Part shown: one piece after another, positions 7,618 through 17,499 of the stretch
Layout of the letters: each line of letters starts with the position of its first letter
How positions within the stretch are numbered: the first letter of the stretch is position 1
DNA from: SCTD01 sp963784675
Lineage (GTDB): Bacteria > Actinomycetota > Actinomycetes > Mycobacteriales > SCTD01
Direction of reading: 5' to 3'
Assembly: GCA_963784675.1 (NCBI GenBank)
Contig: CAWASE010000002.1
Coordinates: 310,001 to 374,000, forward strand
Length of the DNA stretch: 64,000 bases
Made by a program: the position numbers and the translations under genes
Notes under the pieces: generated by a model
Told to the model about the DNA's origin: nothing
What the model saw: the letters and a program-made list of their open reading frames with translations, nothing else
The model's database searches: none

Positions 7618-9562
7618 GCCACGGCCAGCCTGTGATGCGGTTCCAGCTACTCACCGCGGCTGGCAGGTTGTCCCCCCAGCCAACGACCGTCGTCAGTTGG
7701 GAGATGAGAGGCGTTGGCTCGCACCAGGCAGGCAGCTCTGGCGTCGAGCCCGGACCTACCGTGATGACGCGCGCACCTCGCCGCCGGGCGGCGGCCAGAG
7801 CCGGCAACAGAGGCGGCACGTGCTCAACGGCGATCAGCACAGCATCGACCAGTCCGCTCAGGCCCACCCCTGCCAGTCGGGCAACGACGAGGTCGACACC
7901 GAGGTCCCTGACAGCTCGCTCGAGCGCCGGCTCGACCGGCTCGGGGTCGAGCACGAGCCAGGTCGTCCTCGGGCGCTCCAGCATCCACCGCGGCGCAGAC
8001 TGCACAGCCTCGACCAGTACTGGCACCAGGGCCGCCGGCGGCGGGTGCGCTGTCAGACCTGCCGCATACTCGGCGTAGAAGTCGTGGGTCGTGACCGCCT
8101 TCAACTCTGCCGTGCCCACCAGCACCGGCACGTCCAGCAGCCCGCCGCAGACGGCTTCGGAAGCGGCGTCGATGTCCGGGAACACCAGTGCTGTGGCGTC
8201 GGCGAGCAACACCCGTGCGTCGACGAGAAGCCCTGAGGCGCCGACGACGCCTGCCGGAACAGGCACGTCCATCAGCACCGGCCCTGGCTCGCGCGACGGT
8301 TCGTCGGGCCGGCTGCTGAGCCGCGTGGGCGTTGCCGACGGAGCGGACGGTCGCGGAGGCGCGCCAGCGAGCCCGGTGAGCGCTGACCAGGCGCGCTGCG
8401 CGCTGTGCTCCCAGGTGAAGCGTTCGGTGGCTCGGGCGCCGGCGGCCCGAAGGGTGGTGCGGAAGGGTTCGTCGGAGAGCACCCGGAGCAGCGCTGCCGC
8501 GATCGCGTCGACGCACAGCCCGTCGAAGAAGGCGGCCGGTTCGTCGCACAGCTCGTCGAGCGAGCTGCCCTGGGCGAGCACGGTGGGGCGGCCGGCGGCC
8601 ATCGCCTCGAGCGGCGGCATCCCGAGACCCTCCTCCAGGGAAGGGAAGACGAACGCGTCGGCGGTGGCGTAGAGACGGGTCAGCGTCGGCTCGCTGACGC
8701 CGCCGGTCAGGACCAGCTGGCCAGGCGCGATCCGGGCGCGCCGGGCCAGCCGCCGCAGGCGCCGCACGGTGCCCGGGTTGAGGCGGCACGCCAGGACCAG
8801 GGGACTGGCTTCGCGCAGGGCAACGGGTACGCGGCCCCACGCCGTGACGAGCCGATCGAGATTCTTGCGCGGGTGGTCCCCGCCGACCGACAGCACGAAG
8901 CGGGTGGGCAGGACCTGCTCGGGTCGGTCGTCCGTGTGCGGTTCGAACGACGGGAACGCCCCGCTCGGGTAGGCACCGCCCCAGACGGCCGTCACCGGCG
9001 GGCAGTCGGTTCCGAAGAGCTGGGTCGCCTGGCGGCCACTGTGCTGGCTGATCGACAGCAGTGCCGCGCAGCGCTTGACCTGCTCGAAGCGGCGCCAGTA
9101 GACGTCAGCGCCGGGCCCCATGAGGTAGACGTGCGGCTCCAGGGCGGGGATGAGGTCGTAGAGCACCGCTGCCGTCGGTGGGTCGTCCGGCATCGAACCG
9201 AGCGACAGCACGTTCTCGCCATCACCTTCGAAGGGCGAGGCCACGAGCAGGACGTCGGGCCGCAGCGACCGCACTGCTGCGGCGTAGGCCGCCTCGGCGG
9301 CGGGCCGGCGCCGGTCGTCGTAGGGGGGCGTCCAGGGCCAAGCCGCGTCGAAGACGTGGATCCGTCCCGGCGGCAGGAACGTCTCCAGCGCGAGGCGGGC
9401 CCGCATCAGGCGTTCAGGGTCATCACCGCCGTTCAGCAGCAGCTCCACCCGGTGTTCCCCGGCGGTCGCCACCAAGGCTCGGGTCAACGACAGCGCATAG
9501 CGGCCGATACCGCGCAGCGAGCTCGTCGACTGAACGCACTGGGCGTCTATCAGCAGCCTCAC
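7604..9562 (-). CDS. Glycosyltransferase family 4 with an extra C-terminal domain
   Basis: A 652-residue protein starting with GTG. Residues 1-400 are a complete GT4-type transferase: DAQCVQSTSSLRGIGRYALSL at the N terminus, VLSVGGDHPRKNLDRLVTAW, and a donor site with FPSLEEGLGMPPLEAMAAGRPTV. After a proline-rich linker near residues 405-435 there are about 215 further residues with no motif I recognise, rich in hydrophobic strands and helices. The extra part could be an inactive second transferase half or a binding module. The GTGA overlap with the upstream small gene shows translational coupling. Confidence 0.88.
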   Translation of the reverse strand: MRLLIDAQCVQSTSSLRGIGRYALSLTRALVATAGEHRVELLLNGGDDPERLMRARLALETFLPPGRIHVFDAAWPWTPPYDDRRRPAAEAAYAAAVRSLRPDVLLVASPFEGDGENVLSLGSMPDDPPTAAVLYDLIPALEPHVYLMGPGADVYWRRFEQVKRCAALLSISQHSGRQATQLFGTDCPPVTAVWGGAYPSGAFPSFEPHTDDRPEQVLPTRFVLSVGGDHPRKNLDRLVTAWGRVPVALREASPLVLACRLNPGTVRRLRRLARRARIAPGQLVLTGGVSEPTLTRLYATADAFVFPSLEEGLGMPPLEAMAAGRPTVLAQGSSLDELCDEPAAFFDGLCVDAIAAALLRVLSDEPFRTTLRAAGARATERFTWEHSAQRAWSALTGLAGAPPRPSAPSATPTRLSSRPDEPSREPGPVLMDVPVPAGVVGASGLLVDARVLLADATALVFPDIDAASEAVCGGLLDVPVLVGTAELKAVTTHDFYAEYAAGLTAHPPPAALVPVLVEAVQSAPRWMLERPRTTWLVLDPEPVEPALERAVRDLGVDLVVARLAGVGLSGLVDAVLIAVEHVPPLLPALAAARRRGARVITVGPGSTPELPAWCEPTPLISQLTTVVGWGDNLPAAVSSWNRITGWPWRDLC

Positions 9563-9801
9563 GGGCCGGTCCAGGGCAGTCCCAGCCGACGAGCGAGTGC
9601 AGCGGTCCTCGCTTCGGCCACCCCGGCGTCGTCCAGCCGCGTCGGCCCGCCCGCGCGGATGTCACCGACACCTCGAACGCTGTTCTTCGCGCGCCCCGCC
9701 AGCAACCGAACGCGTTCGTTGCGGGCGATGGCGCTGTAGAAGGCGGCGTGCAGCCGCGGATAGGCACGGATCTCCTGCTCGGCCCGCGCGGCCAGGGCCA
9801 C
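9559..9801 (-). CDS. Small protein of unknown function in the glycan export operon
   Basis: About 80 residues from a GTG at 9801, ending in a TGA that overlaps the GTG of the next gene. It is Arg/Ala-rich and predicted mainly helical (EQEIRAYPRLHAAFYSAIAR), ending LARRLGLPWTGP. It lies between the ABC ATPase gene (which stops at 9824) and the large glycosyltransferase gene. The frame is open further upstream to 9924, but that would overlap the ATPase gene by 100 bases. I do not recognise a family. Third-position GC and both tight junctions support it as real. Confidence 0.6.
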   Translation of the reverse strand: MALAARAEQEIRAYPRLHAAFYSAIARNERVRLLAGRAKNSVRGVGDIRAGGPTRLDDAGVAEARTAALARRLGLPWTGP

Positions 9802-9823
9802 GACCAGCGCACGCGTCGACCGC

Positions 9824-10585
9824 TCAGCGGGCAGGGTGGCTCTCCGGCCCCGAGGGCACCCGCGACGAGGCGTGGTAGGCGTCGTCAGCGAGCAGTGCCA
9901 GCCCGTCGTAGGTGAGCTGGCCATGGTCGAGCACGAGGGCTCGGTCGCAGAACGCCTTTGCCTGATCGAGGGAGTGGGTGACCAGCACGACCGTGCGCCC
10001 GTCGTCCTTGAACTGGCTCATCCGCTTCGAGCACTTGAGCTGGAAGTCCTCGTCGCCGACTGCCAGCACCTCGTCCACCAGCAGGATGTCCGGGTCGACG
10101 TTCACCGCGATCGCGAAGCCCAGCCGTACCGACATCCCCGAGCTGTAGAACTTCACCGGGGTATCGAGAAACTGCTCCACTTCGGCGAACGCGACGATCT
10201 CGTCGAGCATCCGCGCCGCCGCGGCGCGGCGGATACCCAGGATAGCGGCGTTGAGGAACACATTCTCGCGGCCGGTGAGGTCGGGGTGGAAGCCGGCCCC
10301 GAGCTCCAGCAGTGGCGCGATGCGTCCGCGCGCGTAGATGTTGCCCGCGGAAGGAGCCACGGTGCCGGCGAGCATCTTCAAGGTGGTGGACTTGCCCGAA
10401 CCGTTGTGCCCTAGCAGGGCCACCGATTCACCTTGACCTATGTCCAGGTGGAGATGCTGGACGGCCTGGACGCTGACGACAGGTCGACGTTGGCCGGCTA
10501 CGCCCAGAACCATGTCCTTGACGTTCCCGGCGCCGCCGAGGCGGAAGGACTTGCTGACGTGCTCGAAGCGGATGGCGACGGACAT
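9824..10585 (-). CDS. ABC transporter ATP-binding protein, polysaccharide exporter (Wzt/TagH type)
   Basis: A 253-residue ATPase. Walker A is GHNGSGKST at residues 59-67, the ABC signature is YSSGMSVRL at 147-155, Walker B is DILLVDE at 166-172, followed by the AVGD loop, and the switch histidine is in VTHS near 204. The YSSGM signature and the N-terminal FRLGGAGNVKDM region are typical of ATPases that export O-antigen, teichoic acid or capsule. It lacks the C-terminal carbohydrate-binding domain of long Wzt proteins. It should pair with the permease encoded just upstream (one base apart) to flip a lipid-linked glycan. Confidence 0.93.
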   Translation of the reverse strand: MSVAIRFEHVSKSFRLGGAGNVKDMVLGVAGQRRPVVSVQAVQHLHLDIGQGESVALLGHNGSGKSTTLKMLAGTVAPSAGNIYARGRIAPLLELGAGFHPDLTGRENVFLNAAILGIRRAAAARMLDEIVAFAEVEQFLDTPVKFYSSGMSVRLGFAIAVNVDPDILLVDEVLAVGDEDFQLKCSKRMSQFKDDGRTVVLVTHSLDQAKAFCDRALVLDHGQLTYDGLALLADDAYHASSRVPSGPESHPAR

Positions 10586-10586
10586 G

Positions 10587-11504
10587 TCAGAGTTCCTGAC
10601 CGAAGTTCGCCGACAACCGTACGAACACCCGCAGGCCCAGCCAGGCGATAGCCGTCGCGACGACGCTGAAGAGCGCCAGACGCAAGCCCAGCTGTCCGGG
10701 AAAGGCAAATTCCGCAGCCTTGGGCGATGACGCAGCCGGCCACAGCGCCCGCTGGAAGCCGATGGCCACGTTCGCCATCGGGTTGAGCATGTAGACGCGC
10801 GTGACGACGTCTGCCGCCAGACCGAAGTCCTGCGCCCCCCTGACGACCTGCCCGTAGCTGTAAATGATCGGCGCCATCCAGAAGCCCACCTGCAGCCCAA
10901 CGTCGGCCAAGAACCCCATGTCTCGCTTGTAGACGTTTGCGGCGGCGAGTGCCAACCCCAGCCCCATCCCCGTCATGATGAGTACGTACATCGAGGGCAC
11001 GAGCCACAACAAGTTCCGAGGCGAAGGAAGGTCCTGGAAGGCGGCGTAGCCCACGAGCAGGACGCTGGCCTGCAGGGCAAAGTCGACGAGCGCCGAGGCC
11101 AGCACCGACAAGGGCAGCAACAGCCTGGGGAAGCTGGCGCGGCCGACCAGGGCGCCGCTGCTGACGACCGAGTTGACGCACCCCATGACCAGCGTCGAGA
11201 ACAGTGTCCAGCCCACGAGCCCGCTGTAGATGAACACCATGAACTGGGGGATCGATCGACCCGCTCCCAGGAAGATGCCGACGGCCACTCCGTAGATGAG
11301 CAACATCACCAACGGCTTGACCAGGGCCCAGGCCCATCCGAAGGTCGCGCCCTTGTACCGGGCGCGCAGCTCCCGGCCGGCAAAGGCCTTGAGCAGCTCG
11401 CGGTGGTCCCACACATCTCGCAGGTCCGACCAGGTGCCTCGCCACATCCGCGGGGGCTGATTGACCCGGCGTAGGTCGAGGCCCGGATCTGCGAGGGTCG
11501 TCAT
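10587..11504 (-). CDS. ABC-2 type polysaccharide export permease (Wzm/TagG type)
   Basis: A 305-residue membrane protein with about six hydrophobic segments. Its N-terminal cytoplasmic part includes the conserved RELRARYKGATFGWAWALVKPL motif found in Wzm/TagG/KpsM permeases, and further on there is YMLNPMANVAIGFQRAL near the end. It forms the membrane channel for the ATPase next to it. The ATG at 11504 has TACTCT 6 bases upstream (11511-11516 on the plus strand), consistent with a leaderless start. It is the first gene of the minus-strand run that ends near 4141 and is divergent from the FkbM gene at 11574. Confidence 0.93.
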   Translation of the reverse strand: MTTLADPGLDLRRVNQPPRMWRGTWSDLRDVWDHRELLKAFAGRELRARYKGATFGWAWALVKPLVMLLIYGVAVGIFLGAGRSIPQFMVFIYSGLVGWTLFSTLVMGCVNSVVSSGALVGRASFPRLLLPLSVLASALVDFALQASVLLVGYAAFQDLPSPRNLLWLVPSMYVLIMTGMGLGLALAAANVYKRDMGFLADVGLQVGFWMAPIIYSYGQVVRGAQDFGLAADVVTRVYMLNPMANVAIGFQRALWPAASSPKAAEFAFPGQLGLRLALFSVVATAIAWLGLRVFVRLSANFGQEL

Positions 11505-11573
11505 GTCGCTAGAGTACGACCGGGCCGTCCCCCGTGCGCCGCGTCGCCGGCCCCGAGAGCGTGAGGGAGTGAC

Positions 11574-12461
11574 GTGGAGGGCACCGCACCACTGCGCCTG
11601 CCGGGCGGTCGAACGCAGCTGGTCTGGGGAGACGCCCGGGATCTGTCCGTCTTCGGTGCCCTACGGGCCAGCGACGGGGTGTGGGAGCCTCACGTCACGA
11701 CGTTGTTCGAGACCGTCGTGCAGCCGGACTGGGTCTGCCTGGACATCGGCGCCAACATCGGGGCACACACTCTCACGCTGGCCTCGCTCTGTGCTGAGGG
11801 GCAGGTGGTCGCGTTCGAGGCGAGCACCGTCAATGCCGGGTTCCTCACCCGCAACATCGCCGGGCTCCTCGATGGAGCCGGACCGGTCCTGATCGAGCGG
11901 CTGGCCCTGTCGGACCGTCCCGGGCAGCTTCATCTCGCCATGTTCGACCAGCTAGCCGGGTGCGCGTTCCTGTCCGAGCGGGGACCCGAGCAGGACGAGT
12001 CGCTGATCCGTGCGGTCGTCGACGCTCCGGAGCTCCGTGGCATGCCGTTGGGTGTGACGTCGGACCCCGTCACGGCTGTTCGTCTCGACGACTGGTTGCA
12101 GACCCACCCTCTCAAGCGTCTGGACCTCGTCAAGATCGACGTGGAGGGGGCCGAGACCCGCGTCTTGGCTGGGGCCATGCAGACCCTGCAACGTTTCAAG
12201 CCGGCAATGGTGACCGAGTACAACCCCTCTTGTGCCACGACGTACTGGGGGCAGGACCCTGCGGACTACTTCCATGTCCTGCAGGGCACCTTTGACGCAC
12301 TCCACGTCATCGAGCCCGGCGGCACGTTGTCCGGGCCCCTCACGCATTGGGAGTCGTTGTCGGCACGGCTCGCATCAGGGCGTGGCTGGGAGGACCTGTA
12401 CTGCACCTGGGCCCACCGGGGCCTGCCCCGACGGCTGGCCAGGCTGCTCAGTCGCCGATGA
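11574..12461 (+). CDS. FkbM family SAM-dependent methyltransferase
   Basis: A 295-residue class I methyltransferase. The SAM-binding glycine motif is VCLDIGANIGAHTLTLASL near residues 53-71, followed by VVAFEAS for the ribose-binding acidic residue. The FkbM-specific LDLVKIDVEGAE motif is near 185-196 and is followed by a conserved EYNPSC stretch. Members O-methylate sugars or other hydroxyls in natural products and glycans. GAGGGAGTGAC precedes the GTG start. It ends 14 bases inside the convergent methyltransferase gene. Placed between exporter and glycosyltransferases, it probably methylates a sugar of the same glycan. Confidence 0.9.
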   Translation: MEGTAPLRLPGGRTQLVWGDARDLSVFGALRASDGVWEPHVTTLFETVVQPDWVCLDIGANIGAHTLTLASLCAEGQVVAFEASTVNAGFLTRNIAGLLDGAGPVLIERLALSDRPGQLHLAMFDQLAGCAFLSERGPEQDESLIRAVVDAPELRGMPLGVTSDPVTAVRLDDWLQTHPLKRLDLVKIDVEGAETRVLAGAMQTLQRFKPAMVTEYNPSCATTYWGQDPADYFHVLQGTFDALHVIEPGGTLSGPLTHWESLSARLASGRGWEDLYCTWAHRGLPRRLARLLSRR

Positions 12462-13696
12462 CCTCGATCTCGGGCAGCGGGAAGATGAGGCGTCCGCCGC
12501 TCTCCAGGTAGGGCGCCTCGCGCTCCAGGATCGTCTCCCGGAAGTGCCAGGGCAGCACGAGCATGTAGTCAGGGCGGTCGGCCTTCACCTCGTCCTCGGA
12601 GGCGATCGGGATGTTGGTTCCGGGGGTGCGGCAGCCGAACTTGTTGGGGTTGACCTCGGCGATGACCGGCAGATTCTCCGTCGTGAGCCCGCAGAACTGC
12701 AGGAGCACGTTGCCCTTGGTCGAGGCGCCGTAGCCGACCATGCTGGTGGCCACTGTCACGCAGCGTGCGCACCAGGTCGGTCAGGTCGTCGCGGTGCTGG
12801 ACGCACGGAAGCCCCGAAGGCTTCGAAGGCCGCAGGACGGGTGACCTGCATGCGCGCGCCTCCTGTCGGAGGAACCAGTCGATCAGCGCCCGGTCGGCCT
12901 GCCGGGGGCCGCCGGCGCGCTGTGCGGTGACCGCGAAGGTGCCACCGTTCACCCTGTTGAAGCGGACGTCGAGCAGCTCCAAGTCCGGCGTCGCGCAGGA
13001 TCCGGTCCACGACGTGCAAGCGAGTAGTACTCGAGGTGCTCGTGACAGATCGTGTCGTAGGAGGTCGCTCGCAGCATGGAGGGCATGTAGGACTGCTCGA
13101 AGTGCCACACGCCGTCGGGGGCCAGGCACGCGACCGACCTGCCGGGCGAACTCGACCGGGTCGTCCAGGTCGTAGAACATGGCGATCGACGTGACGACCC
13201 TGGCGGGAGGAACGTCGTGGGCAGCGAAGGAGTCCGCGCTGAAGAAGTCCGCGATGCCGGTGATGTCGTCCGGGTAGTACTGCCGCCACTTGACGATGGT
13301 CGGGTCCATACCCGACCCGGTGCAGCCCGGGGGTCCGGTAACCCTGCAGCAGGGTGCGAGTCGTTGGCTCCCGATGTCGAGCACGGTGTCGCCGGCGGCG
13401 AGCCCGGCGAGCCCCTCCAGATGCCGTGCCTTGCGGTGGAGGTGCTTGACCATCGAGGCGTTCAGGCCGGAGCGGTAGCCGTAGTTCTCGCCGTACATCT
13501 CGCCGGCGTCGTAGGTGTGCATGAGCTGCACCAGGCCGCAGTCCGGGCACAGGCCGAGCTCGAGCGGTCCTGCGGTGGGGTCCGGGTCGCCGGGGGCCGG
13601 GAAGACCCCGGTCAACGACTGCTCGCCGAGGTCCAGCACCCGGCTCAACTCGGCCGAACCGCAGACACGGCACGTCTTGGCGGGAACACCTGACAC
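12448..13696 (-). pseudogene. Sugar C-methyltransferase-like protein (zinc-binding plus SAM domains), multiply frameshifted
   Basis: About 400 residues reconstructed across several frames. The N terminus (CRVCGS ... LCPDCGLVQL) is the four-cysteine zinc module of the NovU/TylC3-type sugar C-methyltransferases. It is followed by a SAM motif (TVLDIGSND), VGMDPTIVKWRQYYPDD, a WHFEQSYMPSML stretch, and a C-terminal domain with SMVGYGASTKGNVLLQFCGL. At least seven frame breaks are visible between about 12770 and 13380, for example near 13365, 13310, 13125 and 13020. Most are repaired by removing one base. Motifs are otherwise intact, so sequence error is more likely than gene decay. Known relatives methylate a keto-deoxysugar carbon. 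Confidence 0.8.
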
Positions 13697-13788
13697 AGCG
13701 ACCTGCTCCGGTTCGTCGACGGCGGAGTGCCTAGAGTAGCCACGCGGCGAAGGCAGGATCCGGAGCCTGGCAAGGCGACGGCCGAAGG

Positions 13789-16700
13789 GTGGACATGGAC
13801 GAGCCAGGGGGCACGCTGCGGGGCTCCGCGCTGGATCTGGACCCGATGGTGTCCTATGCCGGCAACCAGGAGGACGTGCGGCTGCGGCGGGTGGCCCACC
13901 TGCTCGAGTCGCGCGTGTACGTCGACGTGGGAGCCGGCGACCCGGTCGAGGGCTCGGTCACCTACTGGCTCTATCTACAGGGTTGGACCGGAGTGCTCGT
14001 CGAGCCCGGCTCGCGAGCCGCCACGTTGGCAGAGATCCGCCCCCGAGACCTGGTGCTCGACGCCGCCGTGTCGGCCGCATCCGGCGAGCTGGCCTTGTAC
14101 GAGACCGCCCCGGATGCGGGGATGTCGACGACCCGGGCGGACCGACTCGCGGAGATCCTCGGCCTGGGTCAGTCGGTCACCGAGGTGCGGGTCCCGGTGC
14201 TCACCCTCACCGAGGTGTTCGAGCAGGCCCCGGGTCCGGTCTCGGTGCTGTCCGTGGACGTCGAAGGGGCCGAGGGAGATGTCCTCGGGTCGCTGGACTG
14301 GGCCGCGCACCGTCCTGCTGTCGTCGTCGTCGAGGCGATCCGTCCGTGGTCCTCGATATCGACGACCGACGATTTCGAGCCGGTGCTGACCGCAGCCGAC
14401 TACCCGCGGGCAGCGTTCGACGGTGTCAACACCTGGTACGTCGACGACCGCCACCCGCAAGCCGGGGAGCTGCGTGCCGCCCTGGCCTATCCCGTGTGCC
14501 TGTTGGACCGGTGGGAATCTGCGGCGACCGTCCAGTGGCGTGAGAGGCAGGCGGCACACGCACGGCAGCTGGCGGAGCTGGAAGAACGCCGCGAGCACGA
14601 GGTGCACCAGCTGGACCGGGCCAAGGCGGCTGAGGAAGCCGCCAGGTCTGCGGAGGCACTCACCGCGCGGCGGCTTGCTGACGAGCAGGGCCTTACCGCG
14701 GAGCTGCAGCGGCAGCTCGAACAGGTCCGAGCCGGGCTCGACGACGCGGCCGGCGAGATCGCAGCCGGCCGTGCGGACCGGGCCCGTGCCCAGACTCGTG
14801 TCGCCGATCTCGAGGCCGAGCTCGGCGCGATCACCGGGTCCACGACCTGGCGCTACGGGGCGCCAGTCGCCCATGCGCTGCGTGGAGGACTGGCGCCGGC
14901 GCGGTCGCTGCGGGGACCGGCCCGCACCGCGGCCCGGTGGCGTGAGGAGACGGCGGCGAGGTTGGCGCGCGCCCGCGAGGCGCGGATGGACCCGGCGGAA
15001 CGCGCCGATCGTGCCGTCAGGACCCTCACGCACCCGGCGTTCCTGGGCGAGCAGCCGGAGCCGGCGCCGTCGGACGGGCAGGGGTGGCGGGCGCAGGCGC
15101 TGGCTGGTCGTGACGACGACGACCTCGCGCTGCGTCGCCGCCTGGAGGAACGGACCGGTCTGCGGGACGCTACCCAGCGCGCGGTGCAGGTGGCAGCGCT
15201 CGCCGAGGCCGTCCTCGGCGAGCAGGGCGTGATCAAGCCCTCGCGTCCCGTCTCGGCCGCGCGCGACCGCACCGTCCTGGACGCGCGCTGCCTGCAGGAC
15301 GTCGGGCTTGCCACGCGGGGTGTGGGTCGCTACGCGCTCGAGGTGCTCGAGGCCCTGGTTGGCTCCGCCCGCGAGCCGGTCTTGCTGCTGGACGAGCGGC
15401 TGCCCCCCCCGACCGGGGTCCCCGGGTCGATCCTGCAAGGGCTGTCGACGGTCACTGCCGTCAGCTCGGTCCTGGCCGCGCGAACCCGCTGGTTCGTGCA
15501 GCCCAGCCCCATGACCGCCGACGCCTGGCCCCTGACGGCGCTGCTCGCCGACGACGGGGTCTGGTCGACCACGCTCGTCTACGACTTCATCCCGTCCCGC
15601 TACCCCGACTGCTACCTACCCGACGACGGCGGTCGACTCGCCCATGACGCTCGAGTGCGCGCCCTCGGCCTCTACGACGAGGCTTGGGCGATCAGTCGTT
15701 CGACGCTCGCCGAGCTGGAACGCGTCGTCGGGTTGCCCGGCGCGTCGGCGGTGGTCTGGCCGGAGCACGACGACGGGGGCGCGGACCAGGTCGAGACGAC
15801 CTCGGGGCTCGTGTCCGGGCCCTATGTCATGGTCGCCGCCGGACATGAGCATCGCAAGAACATCGTGGGCGGCCTGGCCGCCGTCGCGCTGCTACGCCGT
15901 CACCGGCCGGACGTGCGCGCGCTCGTCGTCGGCTGGTCCGGCGACCCGGCTCCGGTCCTGCGGGCAGCCGAGCACTCGGGCCTGGCCTCGGAAGGGCTGC
16001 AGCTGCTTCCGTACGTGAGTACTGGCCAGCTCCGCGGCCTGCGGGCACAGGCCCTGGCCATGCTGGTCCCGTCCTTCGCCGAAGGTCTGTCCCTGCCGGT
16101 GCTGGAGGGTCCTGCCGACGGGTGCCCGGTCGCCGTCTCCGCCATCCCGGCGCACCTCGAGCTGGTCGGGGACGGCCCGTGGTGCGCCAGGCCGCAGGAC
16201 CCGGTCGACCTGAGCCGAGCCCTGGAGCACGTCATCGCGCACCGTGCCGAGGTGCTCGCCGCCCAGCGTCACGTCCTGGCCGCGCATGCCCATCGGTCGG
16301 TCCGCGAGGTCGTCTCGGCCAGGTCGACCACCCTGGTGAAGCCCGTGAACGTCGCCCGCAGCCCGCGGTCGAAGCCGTCGCTCGGGCTGGTGACGCCCTG
16401 GCCGCCGCAGCGCAGCGGCATCGCCGACTACTCCGCCGCCACCCTGGGCCCGCTCGCCACGCGTGTCGACGGGACGTTGTACGCAAGCAGCTCGGCCGGT
16501 CCGGCTCCGGGATGGCGGGTGCATCCTGCACTGCCTGGTGACCCGGGGCTGGTCCACCACGACCGGCTGCTGACGGTGGTAGGGAACAGTCATTTCCACC
16601 TGCCCGGACTGGAGATCATCGAAAGTCACGGTGGCGCGGCGCTCTGCCATGACGTGCGCATGGTCGAGCTCTGGAGCTACCTGGGGATCGAGCCGGAACC

Positions 16701-17499
16701 CGGTGCCGCTCCGGCGGGCGGCACCGGCGCACGCAGCCAGCGGCATGCGCTGGATGCCCTGCCGCGGCTGGGGTTCGCCCACCTGGCCCGCACCTGCGAC
16801 CTGCTGCTGTTCCACAGCCGGACAGTCGCCGAACGGGTGGCGCGGGAGACGGGCGTGCCTACGGCGGCGTTGCCGTTCGTGCCCTACCGGTCGCCCAACG
16901 ACGAACAGCTGACCGACGGCTACCGCTCCCGCGCCAGGGACCGGCTGCAGCTGTCGGGGTCCGCTGTGCACCTGGGGTTGTTCGGTGGCGTCGACGTGCG
17001 GACCAAGGCCGCCGACGTGGTCCTGGAAGCGCAGGCCTGGATGCGGCAGTGGGGCGTCCCCGTCGAGCTGCACGTCGTCGGCGGCGTCGAGGAGCACGAC
17101 CGTGCCCTGCTCGTCGCCCAGGCCGAGGCGGCGGGTCTCACACCTCACCTGCACTGGCACGGCCACGTCTCCGAGCAGGGCTACCAGGACTGGCTGCTCT
17201 CCGTCGACCTGGCGGTTCAGCTGCGGACAGCGGCCCTGCTCTCCCTGAGCGGCGCCGTCGCCGACCTCGCTGCCTTCGGGGTCCCGACCGTCTCCACCGC
17301 CGCGATGGTCCAGGACATGGACCTGCCCGAGTTCGTGCAAGCCGTTCCGGACGACTTCTCGCCGCTGCTGGTGGCAGAGGCGCTCCTTGCCACGCACGAG
17401 TCGCGTCCAGAGGTGTCTGCGCAACGTGCGCACTACCTCGAGACGCATTCCGTGTCGGCGTACGGGCAGGCGATCCTCGAGGCGCTGGGCCTCGCATGA
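13789..17499 (+). CDS. FkbM methyltransferase - coiled coil - double glycosyltransferase fusion
   Basis: A single uninterrupted 1236-residue frame. Residues 40-235 are an FkbM-type methyltransferase (VYVDVGAGDP, LSVDVEGAEGDVL). Residues 240-347 form a charged Ala/Glu/Arg coiled coil. Residues 490-850 are a GT4-like domain (RGVGRYALEVL, FVMVAAGHEHRKN-type site, PSFAEGLSLPVLEGPADGCPV). Residues 863-1236 are a second GT-like domain opening LVTPWPPQRSGIADYSA and including GLFGGVDVRTKAADVVLEA. The second donor site is less canonical. One polypeptide could add sugars and methylate the chain, with the coiled coil acting as a spacer or measuring rod (inference). GTG at 13789 or ATG at 13795 may start it. 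The next gene overlaps by ATGA. Confidence 0.85.
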   Translation: MDMDEPGGTLRGSALDLDPMVSYAGNQEDVRLRRVAHLLESRVYVDVGAGDPVEGSVTYWLYLQGWTGVLVEPGSRAATLAEIRPRDLVLDAAVSAASGELALYETAPDAGMSTTRADRLAEILGLGQSVTEVRVPVLTLTEVFEQAPGPVSVLSVDVEGAEGDVLGSLDWAAHRPAVVVVEAIRPWSSISTTDDFEPVLTAADYPRAAFDGVNTWYVDDRHPQAGELRAALAYPVCLLDRWESAATVQWRERQAAHARQLAELEERREHEVHQLDRAKAAEEAARSAEALTARRLADEQGLTAELQRQLEQVRAGLDDAAGEIAAGRADRARAQTRVADLEAELGAITGSTTWRYGAPVAHALRGGLAPARSLRGPARTAARWREETAARLARAREARMDPAERADRAVRTLTHPAFLGEQPEPAPSDGQGWRAQALAGRDDDDLALRRRLEERTGLRDATQRAVQVAALAEAVLGEQGVIKPSRPVSAARDRTVLDARCLQDVGLATRGVGRYALEVLEALVGSAREPVLLLDERLPPPTGVPGSILQGLSTVTAVSSVLAARTRWFVQPSPMTADAWPLTALLADDGVWSTTLVYDFIPSRYPDCYLPDDGGRLAHDARVRALGLYDEAWAISRSTLAELERVVGLPGASAVVWPEHDDGGADQVETTSGLVSGPYVMVAAGHEHRKNIVGGLAAVALLRRHRPDVRALVVGWSGDPAPVLRAAEHSGLASEGLQLLPYVSTGQLRGLRAQALAMLVPSFAEGLSLPVLEGPADGCPVAVSAIPAHLELVGDGPWCARPQDPVDLSRALEHVIAHRAEVLAAQRHVLAAHAHRSVREVVSARSTTLVKPVNVARSPRSKPSLGLVTPWPPQRSGIADYSAATLGPLATRVDGTLYASSSAGPAPGWRVHPALPGDPGLVHHDRLLTVVGNSHFHLPGLEIIESHGGAALCHDVRMVELWSYLGIEPEPGAAPAGGTGARSQRHALDALPRLGFAHLARTCDLLLFHSRTVAERVARETGVPTAALPFVPYRSPNDEQLTDGYRSRARDRLQLSGSAVHLGLFGGVDVRTKAADVVLEAQAWMRQWGVPVELHVVGGVEEHDRALLVAQAEAAGLTPHLHWHGHVSEQGYQDWLLSVDLAVQLRTAALLSLSGAVADLAAFGVPTVSTAAMVQDMDLPEFVQAVPDDFSPLLVAEALLATHESRPEVSAQRAHYLETHSVSAYGQAILEALGLA

